The notes under the pieces were generated by a model. That model was not told where the DNA came from and ran no database searches. It saw only the letters and a program-made list of their open reading frames with translations. From Streptosporangium pseudovulgare (GTDB lineage Bacteria > Actinomycetota > Actinomycetes > Streptosporangiales > Streptosporangiaceae): a DNA stretch of 64,000 bases. Positions 23,570 through 32,403 of this stretch are shown piece by piece. The translations under genes were made by a program, and so were the position numbers. Numbering within the stretch: position 1 is the stretch's first letter; each line of letters starts with the position of its first letter. Location: NCBI RefSeq assembly GCF_014648055.1, contig NZ_BMQJ01000002.1, forward strand, positions 1-64,000, given 5' to 3'.

Positions 23570-23586
23570 GTCATGATCCGCGTCAA
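23570..23586 (-). promoter_or_regulatory. Possible -35 element for the peptide-YcaO-MFS operon
   Basis: TTGACG on the minus strand (23586-23581), with AGGAAT 17 bp further on as a poor -10. It lies about 60 bp upstream of the 50-residue peptide start, in the only non-coding gap between this operon and the symporter gene. Confidence 0.3.
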
Positions 23587-23619
23587 GGGCCGCCGGGACA
23601 CCGGCCGCCCCTGTCCGGA

Positions 23620-25119
23620 TCAGGGGGAACGGGGCCGCCAGTCGCCCCGGTCCAGGTTGAGGGTCTCGGGGGTGTGCAGGCGCACCATCGTGCGCGCCAC
23701 CCCCGGCGGGATGCGACCCGGCGTCAGCAGCGAGACCACGATCATCACCCCGAAGGCCACCGGCACCGTCCACGCCGCGGGCTGCGCCAGCAACGCCCCG
23801 GCCAGCCCCGTGTGCGGGCCGCCGCCGATCGTCAGCAGCACCGCACCGCCGGCCAGCCCACCGCCCGCCAGCAACCCGGCCATCGCCCCGGCCGAGGTCA
23901 GCCGCCGCCACCAGATGCCCAGCACCAGCAGCGGGCAGAAGGAGGAGGCCGCAACCGCGAACGCCAGCCCCACCACGTCGGCCACCGGCAGCGTGCGCGC
24001 CCACGTCGCCAGGCCCAGCGGCACCGCCACCGCCACCACCGCCGCCGCGCGGAACGAGCGGACCCCGCCCCTGAGGATGTCCTGGCCGATCACCCCCGCC
24101 ACCGACACCGTCAGCCCCGAGGAGGTCGACAGGAACGCCGCGAACGCCCCCGCCGTGACCAGCGCCCCCAGCAGGTCGCCCACCACTCCCCCGATCACCC
24201 GGCCGGGCAGCGCCAGCACCACCGTGTCACCGCCCGCCAGCTCCGGGACGTAGATCCGGCCCAGCGCGCCGTAGACCGCCGGCAGCAGGTAGAACACCCC
24301 CAGCAGGGTCAGCACCACCAGCGTCGTACGGCGCGCCGCCCGCCCGTCGGGGTTGGTGTAGAACCGCACCAGCACGTGCGGCAGCCCCATCGTGCCCAGG
24401 AACGTCGCCAGGATCAGCGAGTACGTCGAGTACAGCCCGTACTCCTTGCCGCTGGCCAGCGGCAGCGCCCAGGTCGCCGCGTCACCCGCGCTCAGGCCCG
24501 GGGCGCCGTCCGCCCGCCAGGCCACCAGCAGGAACACCACCGGAACGGCCAGCGCGGTCAGCTTCAGCCAGTACTGGAACGCCTGCACGAAAGTGATCGA
24601 CCGCATGCCGCCCGACACCACGTTGACCGCCACCACCACCGCCACCAGCGACCCGCCGATCCACTCCGGCGCGCCGGTGATGGCCCGCAGCACCAGGCCC
24701 GCGCTCTGGAACTGCGGCATCAGGTACAGCCACCCGATCAGCACCACCAGCACCCCGGCCAGCCGGCGCACCGCCATCGACTCCAGCCGCGCCTCCGCGA
24801 AGTCCGGCAGCGTGTAGGCCCCGGAACGGCGCAGCGGCGCCGAGACCAGCACCAGCAGCACCAGGTACCCGCCCGTCCACCCCACCGGCAGCCACAGCAT
24901 GTCCGCGCCGTAGGTGAGGATCAGCCCGGCGACCCCCAGGAAACTCGCCGCCGACAGGTACTCCCCGCCGATGGCCGAGGCGTTCCACAGCGGCGAGACC
25001 GTCCGGGAGGCGACGTAGAAGTCCGAGGTGGTCCGCGACAGCCGCACGCCGAACGTCCCGATCAGCACCGCCGCCAGCATCACCAGGACCACGGCGGTCA
25101 CACCGTACGCCGCGTTCAC
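23620..25119 (-). CDS. Sodium:solute symporter, acetate/monocarboxylate type
   Basis: 499 residues, about 13 helices. SSS marks: RTTSDFYVASRTVSP, NASAIGGEYLSAASFLGVAG, TFLGTMGLPHVLVRFYTNPDG and AFAVAASSFCPLLVLGIWWRRLT. It is a second, divergent ActP-like carrier, coupled by ATGA to a small membrane partner and a LytTR regulator. Together with the LytS-type kinase at 26601 this forms a sensor-transporter set common in actinobacteria. Probably induced by, and importing, a carboxylate such as acetate, pyruvate or lactate. Confidence 0.85.
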   Translation of the reverse strand: MNAAYGVTAVVLVMLAAVLIGTFGVRLSRTTSDFYVASRTVSPLWNASAIGGEYLSAASFLGVAGLILTYGADMLWLPVGWTGGYLVLLVLVSAPLRRSGAYTLPDFAEARLESMAVRRLAGVLVVLIGWLYLMPQFQSAGLVLRAITGAPEWIGGSLVAVVVAVNVVSGGMRSITFVQAFQYWLKLTALAVPVVFLLVAWRADGAPGLSAGDAATWALPLASGKEYGLYSTYSLILATFLGTMGLPHVLVRFYTNPDGRAARRTTLVVLTLLGVFYLLPAVYGALGRIYVPELAGGDTVVLALPGRVIGGVVGDLLGALVTAGAFAAFLSTSSGLTVSVAGVIGQDILRGGVRSFRAAAVVAVAVPLGLATWARTLPVADVVGLAFAVAASSFCPLLVLGIWWRRLTSAGAMAGLLAGGGLAGGAVLLTIGGGPHTGLAGALLAQPAAWTVPVAFGVMIVVSLLTPGRIPPGVARTMVRLHTPETLNLDRGDWRPRSP

Positions 25120-25727
25120 CGGCCGCCCGCCCGATCCGACCCGGACTCCGCGACCGGATCCGCGACCGGACCCGCCCCCGCATCCGGATCACGTCCGCCC
25201 GGCCGGTCCACCGGCCCGGCGGAACACCGCTCGTCACGCCCGCCCGGCCGGTCCACCAGCTCGGCGAAGTGCCGCTCGTTGCGTTCGGCCTGCCGCACGT
25301 ACAGCCACGCCCCGGCCACGAACCCCGGGTAGACCAGCCCCGCCAGCAGCGCCCACGGCACCGGCACCCCGAGAAGACGCGCCGACCCCAGCTCCGGCAC
25401 CAGCATGAACAGCAGCGGCAGCCCGCCGGCCACGCACCCCAGCACCGTGCAGACGAACAAGGCCAGCCGGAACTGCGTCCGCACCAGCGACCTCATGTAG
25501 ACCTCGCCCAGCCGCGTCTGCTCGTCGATCTCCCGCGTCGCCGGATACCGCGGATGCCGGGCCGCGGTGGTCCGCGGGCTGGTCACCACCTCGCGCCGCG
25601 GCCGCGGCCGCTCCCCCTCCCTGCTCTCCCGGCCCTCCCGGCCCACCGCCCGGGTGAACCGCTCGGCCATCCGCCGCCGCGGCTCCGGCTCCTCCCGCGG
25701 CTCGGCCTCCCTGCCCTCCCTGCTCAT
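25116..25727 (-). CDS. Small membrane partner of the symporter (DUF485-like position)
   Basis: 203 residues. A 75-residue charged Arg/Glu N-terminal region precedes two membrane helices (RLALFVCTVLGCVAGGLPLLFMLVPEL and VPWALLAGLVYPGFVAGAWLYVRQAERNE), then a Gly/Asp/Pro-rich tail with a DRPGGRDE repeat. The layout and its place before the symporter copy DUF485-ActP pairs, although the sequence is divergent. Both ends overlap neighbours by 4 bp. It may help assemble or stabilise the carrier. Confidence 0.7.
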   Translation of the reverse strand: MSREGREAEPREEPEPRRRMAERFTRAVGREGRESREGERPRPRREVVTSPRTTAARHPRYPATREIDEQTRLGEVYMRSLVRTQFRLALFVCTVLGCVAGGLPLLFMLVPELGSARLLGVPVPWALLAGLVYPGFVAGAWLYVRQAERNERHFAELVDRPGGRDERCSAGPVDRPGGRDPDAGAGPVADPVAESGSDRAGGR

Positions 25728-26485
25728 TCGCCCCTGCCCCGGCGGGCCCGGCGCACCAGCAGGTCACGAAGCTCGCGGGTGTGCCGGCGGCTGACCGGGA
25801 TCTCACTGCCTCCGACCCGCACCACGCACCGGCCCGAGTCGATGTGCAGCTCGTCGATGTGCTTGACCGCCACCAGATGACTGCGGTGCACCCGTACGAA
25901 CCCCGCCGCCGACCAGCGCTCCTCCAGCGTGGCCAGCGAGATGCGCACCAGATGGCTGCCGGCGGCCGTGTGCAGCCGCGCGTAGTCGCCCTGCGCCTCC
26001 ACGTAGCGCACTTCGGCGCTGGAGACGAACCGGGTGACGCCCCCCAGCTCCACCGGGATCGTCTCCGGCTCGGCCCGGCCCGCGCCGTCCCCGTCCGGCA
26101 GCTCCGCCGCCACGCACACCCGCCGGATCGCCTCCGCCAGCCGCTCCGGCCTGACCGGCTTCAGCAGGTAGTCCTCGGCCTTGATCTCGAAGGCGTCGAC
26201 CGCGTGCTCCTCGTACGCCGTCACGAACACCACCCGCGGCGGGTTGGCGAACTGCGACAGCAGCCTGCCCAGCACCACCCCGTCCAGCCCCCGCATCCGG
26301 ATGTCCAGGAACACCGCGTCCACCGGCCGCCCCTCGGCGATCGCCCGGTCCAGGACCCGCAACGCAGCCGCGCCGTCCCTGGCCAGGAAGACCTCACCGA
26401 TCCGCGGGTCGTCCCGCAGCAGGTAGGCCAGATCCTCCAGGGCGGGAAGCTCGTCGTCCACCGCCAGCACGCGCAGGCCGGTCAC
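25724..26485 (-). CDS. LytTR-family response regulator
   Basis: About 253 residues. The receiver (1-120) has RVLAVDDELPALEDLAYLL, phospho-acceptor Asp in AVFLDIRMRGLDGV, VFVTAYEEHAVDAF and the Lys in DYLLKPV. The LytTR DNA-binding domain follows: FVSSAEVRYVEAQGDYARLHTA, FVRVHRSHLVAVKHI and IPVSRRHTRELRDLL. I take the second GTG at 26485, because GAGAGG would overlap the first GTG (26491). It overlaps the symporter partner by 4 bp and follows its kinase by 115 bp, so it most likely controls the symporter in response to substrate. Confidence 0.88.
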   Translation of the reverse strand: MTGLRVLAVDDELPALEDLAYLLRDDPRIGEVFLARDGAAALRVLDRAIAEGRPVDAVFLDIRMRGLDGVVLGRLLSQFANPPRVVFVTAYEEHAVDAFEIKAEDYLLKPVRPERLAEAIRRVCVAAELPDGDGAGRAEPETIPVELGGVTRFVSSAEVRYVEAQGDYARLHTAAGSHLVRISLATLEERWSAAGFVRVHRSHLVAVKHIDELHIDSGRCVVRVGGSEIPVSRRHTRELRDLLVRRARRGRGE

Positions 26486-26600
26486 GGTCACCTCTCGACG
26501 TCGTTCACATGCGAATCCCTAGAGGGTGATGAACCAGACATCAAGTGTCAACAGTCTCCGCCGGCCCTCCGAGGGGACCGCCCTCCGCCGCGCATCCGGC

Positions 26601-27797
26601 TCAGTTGGCCGACACTCCCGGGTGGTACTTGGGAACCCGCACGCTGACCTTGGTCCCGGCGCCCCTGCCGGTCTCCACGACCAGCCCGAACTCGTCACCG
26701 TAGACCTGACGCAGCCGCTCGTCCACGTTCGCCAGCCCCACCCCGCCGGCCCCGGAACGCATCTCGGTGTCCCCCGCCAGGATCCGGCGCAGCCGCTCCG
26801 GATCCATCCCGACCCCGTCGTCCTCCACGCTGATTCGGCACTCGGCGCCCGCGTCCTCCGCGATGATCGCGATGCACCCCGTCCCCGGCTTGCTCTCCAG
26901 GCCGTGCCGTACCGCGTTCTCCACCAGCGGCTGCAGGCACAGGAACGGCACCGCCACCGCCAGCACCTCCGGGGCGATCCGCAGGGTCACCTGGAGCTGG
27001 TCGCCGAACCGGGCCCGCTCCAGGGTGAGGTACCGGTCGATGGAGTGCAGTTCCTCGGCCAGCGTGGTGAACTCCCCGTGCCGCCGGAAGGAGTACCGGG
27101 TGAAGTCCGCGAAGTCCAGCAGCAGGTCCCGCGAGCGATCCGGATCGGACCGCACGAAGCTCGCGATGGTCGTCAGCGAGTTGTAGATGAAGTGCGGGGA
27201 GATCTGCGCCCGCAGCGCCCGCACCTCCGCCTCCATCAGCCGCGTCCTGGACCGGTCGAGCTCGGCCAGCTCCAGCTGGGAGTCCACCCAGCTCGCCACC
27301 TCGTGGGCCGCCCGGACCAGCCCCGCCGAGGCGTGCCCGCCGTAGGCCGCCAGCGACCCGACCACCCGGCCGTCGGTGGTGAGCGGCACCACCACGGCGA
27401 ACCTGATCGGGCACTCGGGGATCTCGCACGAGACGACCTCCGGCCCCAGCACCCGGGTGCGGCCGCCCGCCAGGGTCCTGGCCGCGTGCCCGAACGCCTC
27501 CGGGGCGTGGTGGTCGCCCTCGCCGTCGTAGACCAGCAGCCGCTCCCCGTCGGTGATCGCCAGCGCCGGGGAGCCGAGCAGCTCGCGCAGGTGCCGGGAC
27601 GCCTTCTGCGCCCCGGCCTCGGTCAGCCCGGCCCGCAGCGGCGGCGCGGCGAGCGAGGCGGTGTGCAGGGTCTCGAACGTGGCCCGCTCGGCCGGGCTGC
27701 TGCCCAGCTCCCGCCGGCCGCGCAGCACCCGCCACAGCACCAGCGCCGGGACGCCGACCAGGACCGCCACCACCAGCACCGCGACGAGGGGTTCCAC
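26601..27797 (-). CDS. LytS-type sensor histidine kinase
   Basis: About 398 residues from GTG 27797; a longer frame adds a basic, non-family extension. One N-terminal membrane helix (EPLVAVLVVAVLVGVPALVLW), a GAF-like region (60-190), then His_kinase: ALRAQISPHFIYNSLTTIASF (phospho-His), PFLCLQPLVENAVRHGLE (N box) and VEDDGVGMDPE with GGVGLANVDERLRQVYG (G boxes). It pairs with the LytTR regulator downstream to control the 23620-25727 transporter genes. Having only one helix, it may sense an intracellular signal through the GAF-like region. Confidence 0.88.
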   Translation of the reverse strand: MEPLVAVLVVAVLVGVPALVLWRVLRGRRELGSSPAERATFETLHTASLAAPPLRAGLTEAGAQKASRHLRELLGSPALAITDGERLLVYDGEGDHHAPEAFGHAARTLAGGRTRVLGPEVVSCEIPECPIRFAVVVPLTTDGRVVGSLAAYGGHASAGLVRAAHEVASWVDSQLELAELDRSRTRLMEAEVRALRAQISPHFIYNSLTTIASFVRSDPDRSRDLLLDFADFTRYSFRRHGEFTTLAEELHSIDRYLTLERARFGDQLQVTLRIAPEVLAVAVPFLCLQPLVENAVRHGLESKPGTGCIAIIAEDAGAECRISVEDDGVGMDPERLRRILAGDTEMRSGAGGVGLANVDERLRQVYGDEFGLVVETGRGAGTKVSVRVPKYHPGVSAN

Positions 27798-27820
27798 CTG
27801 CCGGACCCTACCGCCGGGAT

Positions 27821-27921
27821 CGTTGTACGGCCAGCGCTGCTTCACAACGTAGATCAATACGGTGCCACGGACGGCCGGCAGGTGCCCGGCGGCTCTTTAC
27901 ATCGTTGAATACAACGTTGTA
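27821..27921 (+). promoter_or_regulatory. LacI-type operator cluster upstream of GH43
   Basis: A perfect 12-bp palindrome TACAACGTTGTA lies at 27910-27921, 48 bp before the GH43 start. Inverted half-sites CGTTGT (27821-27826) and ACAACG (27844-27849) lie further upstream. ACAACGTTGT is typical of LacI-family carbohydrate repressors; no LacI gene is in the window. Confidence 0.5.
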
Positions 27922-27969
27922 GAAACGGCTGGACACGATCATCGGGGGCGAGGAACCGAGGAGAGACCC

Positions 27970-29832
27970 GTGCGCACCAGAACCGTCCGCCGCGCCCTCG
28001 CGGTCGCGGCCGGAGCCGCCTGCCTCCTGGCGGCGGCCCCCGCCCCGGCGCAGAGCACCGTCCATCCGCGGGGCGTCGCCCCGGCGCAGGGCGCCGTCCG
28101 GCAGCAGGGCACCGTCCCGACGCCGGCCGCCGCCCGGGACCGGGGCGCCGCCGACCCGGCCAGGACGCCGCGGGGCACGTACGCCAACCCGGTCAGCCGG
28201 GACTTCGCCGACACCTTCGCCGACCCCTCGGTCATCCGGGGCGACGACGGCTGGTGGTACGCCTACGGCACCAGCGACCCGCTGCGGGAGGGCGAGGGCA
28301 CCCGCCATCTGCTGCCCGTCTCCCGCTCCCGCGACCTGGTCCGCTGGACCCACGTCGGTGACGCCTTCACCGAGGAGACCATGCCCTCCTGGGCCGACAC
28401 CGCGGGCGGCGCGAGCCTGTGGGCGCCCGACATCCGCAAGGTGGGCCGCGAGTACCGGCTCTACTACGTGGTCACCCAGACCACCGTCACCGGCGAGCCG
28501 AACGACAACGCGATCGGCATGGCCACCGCGCCCACCCCGGCCGGCCCCTGGACCGACTCCGGCGCGCCGGTCGTCGGGCCCCGCAGGGGCTCCGGCGGCG
28601 AGGGCGACTTCAAGTGGACCTTCGACCCGGCCCTGGCCGTCGACACCGACGGCGCCCAGTACCTCGTCTACGGCTCCTACTACGGCGGCGTCTTCATCAC
28701 CAGGCTCGACGCCACCGGCAGGCGCGCGGTGGGCGAGCCCACCATGATCGCCATCGACAACCGCTTCGAGGGCGGCTACCTGGTCCGCCACGACGGCTAC
28801 TGGTACCTGTTCGCCTCCTCCGCCGACTGCTGCGCGGGCCCGACGACCGGCTACAGCGTCTACGCCGGCCGCTCCCGCGACATCACCGGCCCCTACCTCG
28901 ACCGCCAGGGCGTGCCGCTGAACACCTCCAGGGCCGGTGGCACGATCGTCATCGCCCCCAACGGCAACCGCTGGGTCGGCACCGGGCACAACGCCGTCCT
29001 GACCGACGGCACGGGCCAGGACTGGCTGCTCTACCACGCCATCGACCGCTCCGACCCCTACCTCGACGAACCGTACGGCGTCAACGAGCGCCCCATGCTG
29101 ATGGACCGGCTCGACTGGATCGACGGCTGGCCGACCGTGCGGGGCGGCCGCTGGGCCTCCGAGGACCCCCAGCCCGCGCCCGGCCGCCGGGACCCGCACC
29201 GCGGGCCCGCGCCGGACCCGGTCCCCGGCCCGGTGGACCGCGCCCGCAGCGACGACTTCGACGGTACGGCCCTGCGCCACGGCTGGTCGTGGGTCCGCTC
29301 CCCGCAGGGCGAGCTCCGCGACGGGGCGCTGCACTGGCCCACGCAGGCCGTCGAGCTCAACCGGGACGACAACACCGCCTCGGTGCTGCTGCGCGACGTG
29401 CCCCGGGGCGACTGGACGGCCGAGACCAGGCTGACCATCGACCTGGGGACCGACACCGTCCGCAACTACCAGCAGGCGGGCCTGATCGCCTACGCCGGGG
29501 ACGACCTCTACACCAAGCTCGTCCACGCCGCGATCTGGAACACCCGCCAGACCGAGTTCGGCAAGGAGACGCCCTACGCCGGCCGGATCGCCTACGGCGG
29601 CACGATCGTCGGCCCGCCCGCCGAGACCACCTGGCTGCGCCTCGTCCACCGGGTGGACCCGCGCGACGGCGAGCACGAGCTGCGCGCGGCCACCAGCCGC
29701 GACGGGCGCGAGTGGGTCCACGGCGGCGTGTGGACGCTGCCGGCCGGGGCCGACGTGCGCGTCGGGCTCATCTCGATGGGAGGGGCCGGAGCCACCGCGC
29801 GGTTCGACTATTTCCGCCTCTACCGCCGCTGA
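27970..29832 (+). CDS. Secreted glycoside hydrolase family 43 (arabinanase-like)
   Basis: 620 residues from GTG 27970 (GAGGAGA upstream), with a signal peptide (RTRTVRRALAVAAGAACLLAAAPAPAQ). A repeat-rich linker comes next, then a five-bladed GH43 domain (about 70-410): catalytic base Asp85 in FADPSVIR, Asp219 in KWTFDPALAV and acid Glu267 in NRFEGGYLVRHDGYWYLF; RPMLMDRLDWIDGWPTV is characteristic of endo-arabinanases. The C-terminal 170 residues form a beta-rich DUF1349/concanavalin-like module (RSDDFDGTALRHGWSWVR). It degrades arabinan or a related hemicellulose outside the cell. A LacI-type palindrome upstream suggests sugar induction. Confidence 0.87.
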   Translation: MRTRTVRRALAVAAGAACLLAAAPAPAQSTVHPRGVAPAQGAVRQQGTVPTPAAARDRGAADPARTPRGTYANPVSRDFADTFADPSVIRGDDGWWYAYGTSDPLREGEGTRHLLPVSRSRDLVRWTHVGDAFTEETMPSWADTAGGASLWAPDIRKVGREYRLYYVVTQTTVTGEPNDNAIGMATAPTPAGPWTDSGAPVVGPRRGSGGEGDFKWTFDPALAVDTDGAQYLVYGSYYGGVFITRLDATGRRAVGEPTMIAIDNRFEGGYLVRHDGYWYLFASSADCCAGPTTGYSVYAGRSRDITGPYLDRQGVPLNTSRAGGTIVIAPNGNRWVGTGHNAVLTDGTGQDWLLYHAIDRSDPYLDEPYGVNERPMLMDRLDWIDGWPTVRGGRWASEDPQPAPGRRDPHRGPAPDPVPGPVDRARSDDFDGTALRHGWSWVRSPQGELRDGALHWPTQAVELNRDDNTASVLLRDVPRGDWTAETRLTIDLGTDTVRNYQQAGLIAYAGDDLYTKLVHAAIWNTRQTEFGKETPYAGRIAYGGTIVGPPAETTWLRLVHRVDPRDGEHELRAATSRDGREWVHGGVWTLPAGADVRVGLISMGGAGATARFDYFRLYRR

Positions 29833-29846
29833 CCGCCCGCCGGGCT

Positions 29847-30290
29847 TCAGACGGACGGCCCCAGGGCCCGGCGGATGCGCTCGGCGTAGGACTCGGCCTC
29901 GTCGTCGCCGTCGTAGCGGACGCGGGGCCAGAAGAAGCCGCGCAGGCCGTCCTTGCGGTTGCGGGGGACGACGTGGACGTGCAGGTGCGGCACGCTCTGG
30001 CTGATCCGGTTGTTCATCGCCACGAACGTGCCGCCCGCCGCGAGGCCGCGCTCGACGGCGGCGGAGACGGCCCGAACCCGCTCGAAGAACGGGCCGACCA
30101 GCGGCGCCGGCAGCTCGGGGAGCGTCTCGACGTGGCGGGCGGGCACCACGAGGACGTGCCCCTTGAAGACCGGCCGCCGGTCCAGGAAGGCCGTGGCCAC
30201 ACCGTCGGAGAGCACCACCGGCGCCGGCTGCTCCCCCGCCGCGATGGCGCAGAACGCGCACGCCGTCTCCGCCGCGCCGGAAGCAGTCAT
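29847..30290 (-). CDS. HIT family protein (histidine triad hydrolase)
   Basis: 147 residues from ATG 30290 (153 if the ATG at 30308 is used). Family features are ACAFCAIAAGE at the start, VLSDGVATAFLDRRPVFKGHVLVVPARHVETLPEL, and the catalytic triad HLHVHVVPR. HIT proteins hydrolyse nucleoside phosphoramidates and related nucleotides. The upstream ATG lies inside a 20-bp hairpin stem, so I prefer the inner start. It is convergent with GH43 (14 bp between stops). Confidence 0.85.
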   Translation of the reverse strand: MTASGAAETACAFCAIAAGEQPAPVVLSDGVATAFLDRRPVFKGHVLVVPARHVETLPELPAPLVGPFFERVRAVSAAVERGLAAGGTFVAMNNRISQSVPHLHVHVVPRNRKDGLRGFFWPRVRYDGDDEAESYAERIRRALGPSV

Positions 30291-30292
30291 CC

Positions 30293-30346
30293 CGGAGGTC
30301 TCCGCCATCGCCCCAGCATAGAAGGCGGCGATGGCGGAGACCTCCG
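30293..30346 (-). terminator. Perfect 20-bp inverted repeat between secreted protein gene and HIT gene
   Basis: The arms 30293-30312 and 30327-30346 are exact reverse complements (core ggaggtctccgccatcgcc) around a 14-nt loop. The hairpin begins at the base next to the stop codon of the upstream gene (30347) and contains the alternative HIT start codon in its stem. It is the longest perfect stem I found in the window. Confidence 0.7.
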
Positions 30347-30919
30347 TCAGGAGGCGACCTTCGTGGTGACCGTACGGCTGAAGCGGTAGTTGCAGAACTT
30401 CGCCCGCGCCTGGGCGCGGGTGTGCCGCCGCGCGTAGTCCTGCTCGTTGAGCCCGTCGAAGCTGTCGAAGCCGAGGGTCGCCCTGGCCTTCCCGTGACCC
30501 TTGGCCGCGAGGCGGGCGGAGAGCACGATCCTGCCCTGGTTGGGGATCCTGCCGCGGGTCTCGCACCAGACGCCGTCGGCGTGCCGTCCGCAGGGGAAGG
30601 TCGCCAGCCGTTTGCCCGCGGTGTCGAACAGCACCGCCTGTGAGGGCCCGCGGGCCCCCTTGGGGAAGGAGCCGCCCACCCAGTAGTAGCCCCAGTAGGG
30701 GGCGAAGGACGGCGTCCAGGTCGTGGAGTAGTCCAGGACGTAGGTGACCTCCCGACCGGGGGCGGCGCGGGAGGCGCCCCGGACGGTCAGGTCGAAGGCG
30801 ATGAGCGCCTCCCGCTCGCACTTCCTGGCGCTGAGGCAGCCGGCGTCGGCGGACGACGCCGGGGACAGCGCGGTCACGACGAGGGCGAGTCCCGCGGCGA
30901 TTCCGAGAGCACGGCGCAT
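30347..30919 (-). CDS. Secreted hypothetical protein
   Basis: 190 residues from ATG 30919 (AGGAGG upstream). Clear signal peptide: RRALGIAAGLALVVTALSPASSADA, cleavage before GCLSARKCERE. The mature part has four Cys (Cys34 and Cys39 numbering from Met, one in TFPCGRHADGVWCETRG and a partner) and predicted beta structure with many aromatic residues (WTPSFAPYWGYYWVGGSFPKGARGP). I do not recognise the family. Disulfides and size suggest a small extracellular binding or structural protein. It is followed by a 20-bp hairpin. Confidence 0.65.
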   Translation of the reverse strand: MRRALGIAAGLALVVTALSPASSADAGCLSARKCEREALIAFDLTVRGASRAAPGREVTYVLDYSTTWTPSFAPYWGYYWVGGSFPKGARGPSQAVLFDTAGKRLATFPCGRHADGVWCETRGRIPNQGRIVLSARLAAKGHGKARATLGFDSFDGLNEQDYARRHTRAQARAKFCNYRFSRTVTTKVAS

Positions 30920-31261
30920 GTGACCTCCTGGGGGGTCCGGCCGGGAGGGCGGGGCCGTACGGTCCCGCCCTCCGACGGATATGCCTGCATCGGCACTGAG
31001 GACAACGGACACGGCTCCGGAACGGTTCAGCCGGCCCCGGATCCCGAAGGCGACGGACGCGGGCCCGAGGCGGTCCGGCCGGCTTCCGGGTCCTCCGTGC
31101 GCGCCCCGCGACCCCGTGGCGGCGGGCCGCGCCCCGGGTTTCCGGGCGGACGGAAGGGAGAGGGGGTCCGCCGTCCACCCGGAAGCGGCCAGACTACTCC
31201 CCGCCGATCGAGGCCGGTCGCCCCCCGTCCCCCGGCGGGACAGGGGGCTCGACCGGCCTGC
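30920..31261. other. 342-bp non-coding gap
   Basis: It lies between the secreted protein gene and the DUF3618 gene, both on the minus strand. It must hold the promoter of the secreted protein and the end of the DUF3618 transcript. I see no repeats, strong hairpin or plausible small gene. Confidence 0.4.
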
Positions 31262-32005
31262 TCACCACCTGCGTCGCCGCGCGACCATCCGCCGTACGGT
31301 CACCCTGCGGGTCCTGACCCGGTTCCGGCGCAGCGACCGGAACGCGAGCAGGGCCAGGGCCGCCGCCGCCGCGGCCGCCGCGGCGGCCGGCGTCCGGCCC
31401 GCGGTGTTCGTGAGCTGGACGGGCGCCCTCTCCTTCACGCGGCCGACCACCTCCGGCGCCGCGCCCCGCACCCGGCTCACCATCCGGTCGGCGCCCTGCC
31501 TGACGCGGGCCTTGACGTCGGTCTTGTGCACCAGGGCCTCCACGGTGTCGCCCAGCTGGCGGCGGGAGTTCTCGATGTCGCGGCGCACGGACTCCTTGGT
31601 GTCCTTGACCGCGCCCCTGCCGCCCCGCGCCGGGGCCCTGCCGTCGGTCATCGTCCCGCCGGGCGCGGTCATGCCGGCCGGTCCCGCGCCCGCCGTGCCC
31701 ACGCCGCTCGCCGCCGTGCCGGTCCCGACCGCGCCGGACCGGCCTCCGGCGGCGTTCCCCCCGGTGGCGCCCCCCACGGTGGCGGACGGCCCGGCGGCCC
31801 CGGGCCCGGCGGCGCCGCCGGGCGCCGTCCCGGTGCGCTCGCCCGCCGAGGCGTCGGGAATCGGGAGGTACGGCGTCTTCGGCGGGATGTCCAGCGACTG
31901 TCTCTCGTCCGGCGGCACCGGCATGCCGACCGGTTCCCGGCGGGAGCCGGTGGTGCCGGCCTCCGGACGCTCCCGGCCGCCCCTGCCCGGATCGGTTTCG
32001 GTCAT
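31262..32005 (-). CDS. DUF3618 domain membrane-anchored protein
   Basis: 247 residues. A long Gly/Ala/Pro-rich disordered N-terminal half is followed by the DUF3618 helix ESVRRDIENSRRQLGDTVEALVHKTDVKARVRQG. Next comes an amphipathic region, one hydrophobic segment rich in Ala (about 205-225) and a very basic end (RRNRVRTRRVTVRRMVARRRRW). It overlaps the holin-like gene by 4 bp, the usual actinobacterial pair. Function unknown; probably an envelope stress or membrane-organising protein. Confidence 0.8.
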   Translation of the reverse strand: MTETDPGRGGRERPEAGTTGSRREPVGMPVPPDERQSLDIPPKTPYLPIPDASAGERTGTAPGGAAGPGAAGPSATVGGATGGNAAGGRSGAVGTGTAASGVGTAGAGPAGMTAPGGTMTDGRAPARGGRGAVKDTKESVRRDIENSRRQLGDTVEALVHKTDVKARVRQGADRMVSRVRGAAPEVVGRVKERAPVQLTNTAGRTPAAAAAAAAAALALLAFRSLRRNRVRTRRVTVRRMVARRRRW

Positions 32006-32403
32006 CGGTGCGCCCTCTCCCTCACCGTGTCGATGTCGTGCCTGACGCTCTCGATGGTGTGCCGCGGGGCCGGCGGGCCGGCCTCGGACACCTGATGCTT
32101 GCCCAGCAGGCCGAGGATCGCGGCCAGCACCAGCAGCACCACGCCTATGATCAGCGCGGACAGCCAGCCCGGCAGGACCAGTGCGAGGGCCAGGATCGCC
32201 GCGGCGACCAGGGCTCCGCCCCCGTACAGCGCCATGGCGCCCGCTCCACCGAACAACCCGGCGCCGAGCCCGGCGTGCCTGCCCTTCTCCGCCAGTTCGA
32301 GCTTGGCCAGGCGTAACTCGTCCCGGACCAGGCGTGAGACGTCCTGTGAGAGCTGACGGACCAGCTCCCCGGTGGACAGGGTCTCCTTCTGAGTGTCGGT
32401 CAT
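32002..32403 (-). CDS. Phage holin family / DUF1469-type membrane protein
   Basis: 133 residues from ATG 32403 behind GGAGAGG. STGELVRQLSQDVSRLVRDELRLAKLELAEKGRHAGLG is the DUF1469 amphipathic N-terminus, followed by two membrane helices (GAMALYGGGALVAAAILALALVL and LSALIIGVVLLVLAAILGLLG). The C-terminal helix RHTIESVRHDIDTVRER resembles the DUF3618 start, fitting a paired function with the next gene. The 'holin' label is a family name; lysis activity is not implied. Confidence 0.82.
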   Translation of the reverse strand: MTDTQKETLSTGELVRQLSQDVSRLVRDELRLAKLELAEKGRHAGLGAGLFGGAGAMALYGGGALVAAAILALALVLPGWLSALIIGVVLLVLAAILGLLGKHQVSEAGPPAPRHTIESVRHDIDTVRERAHR

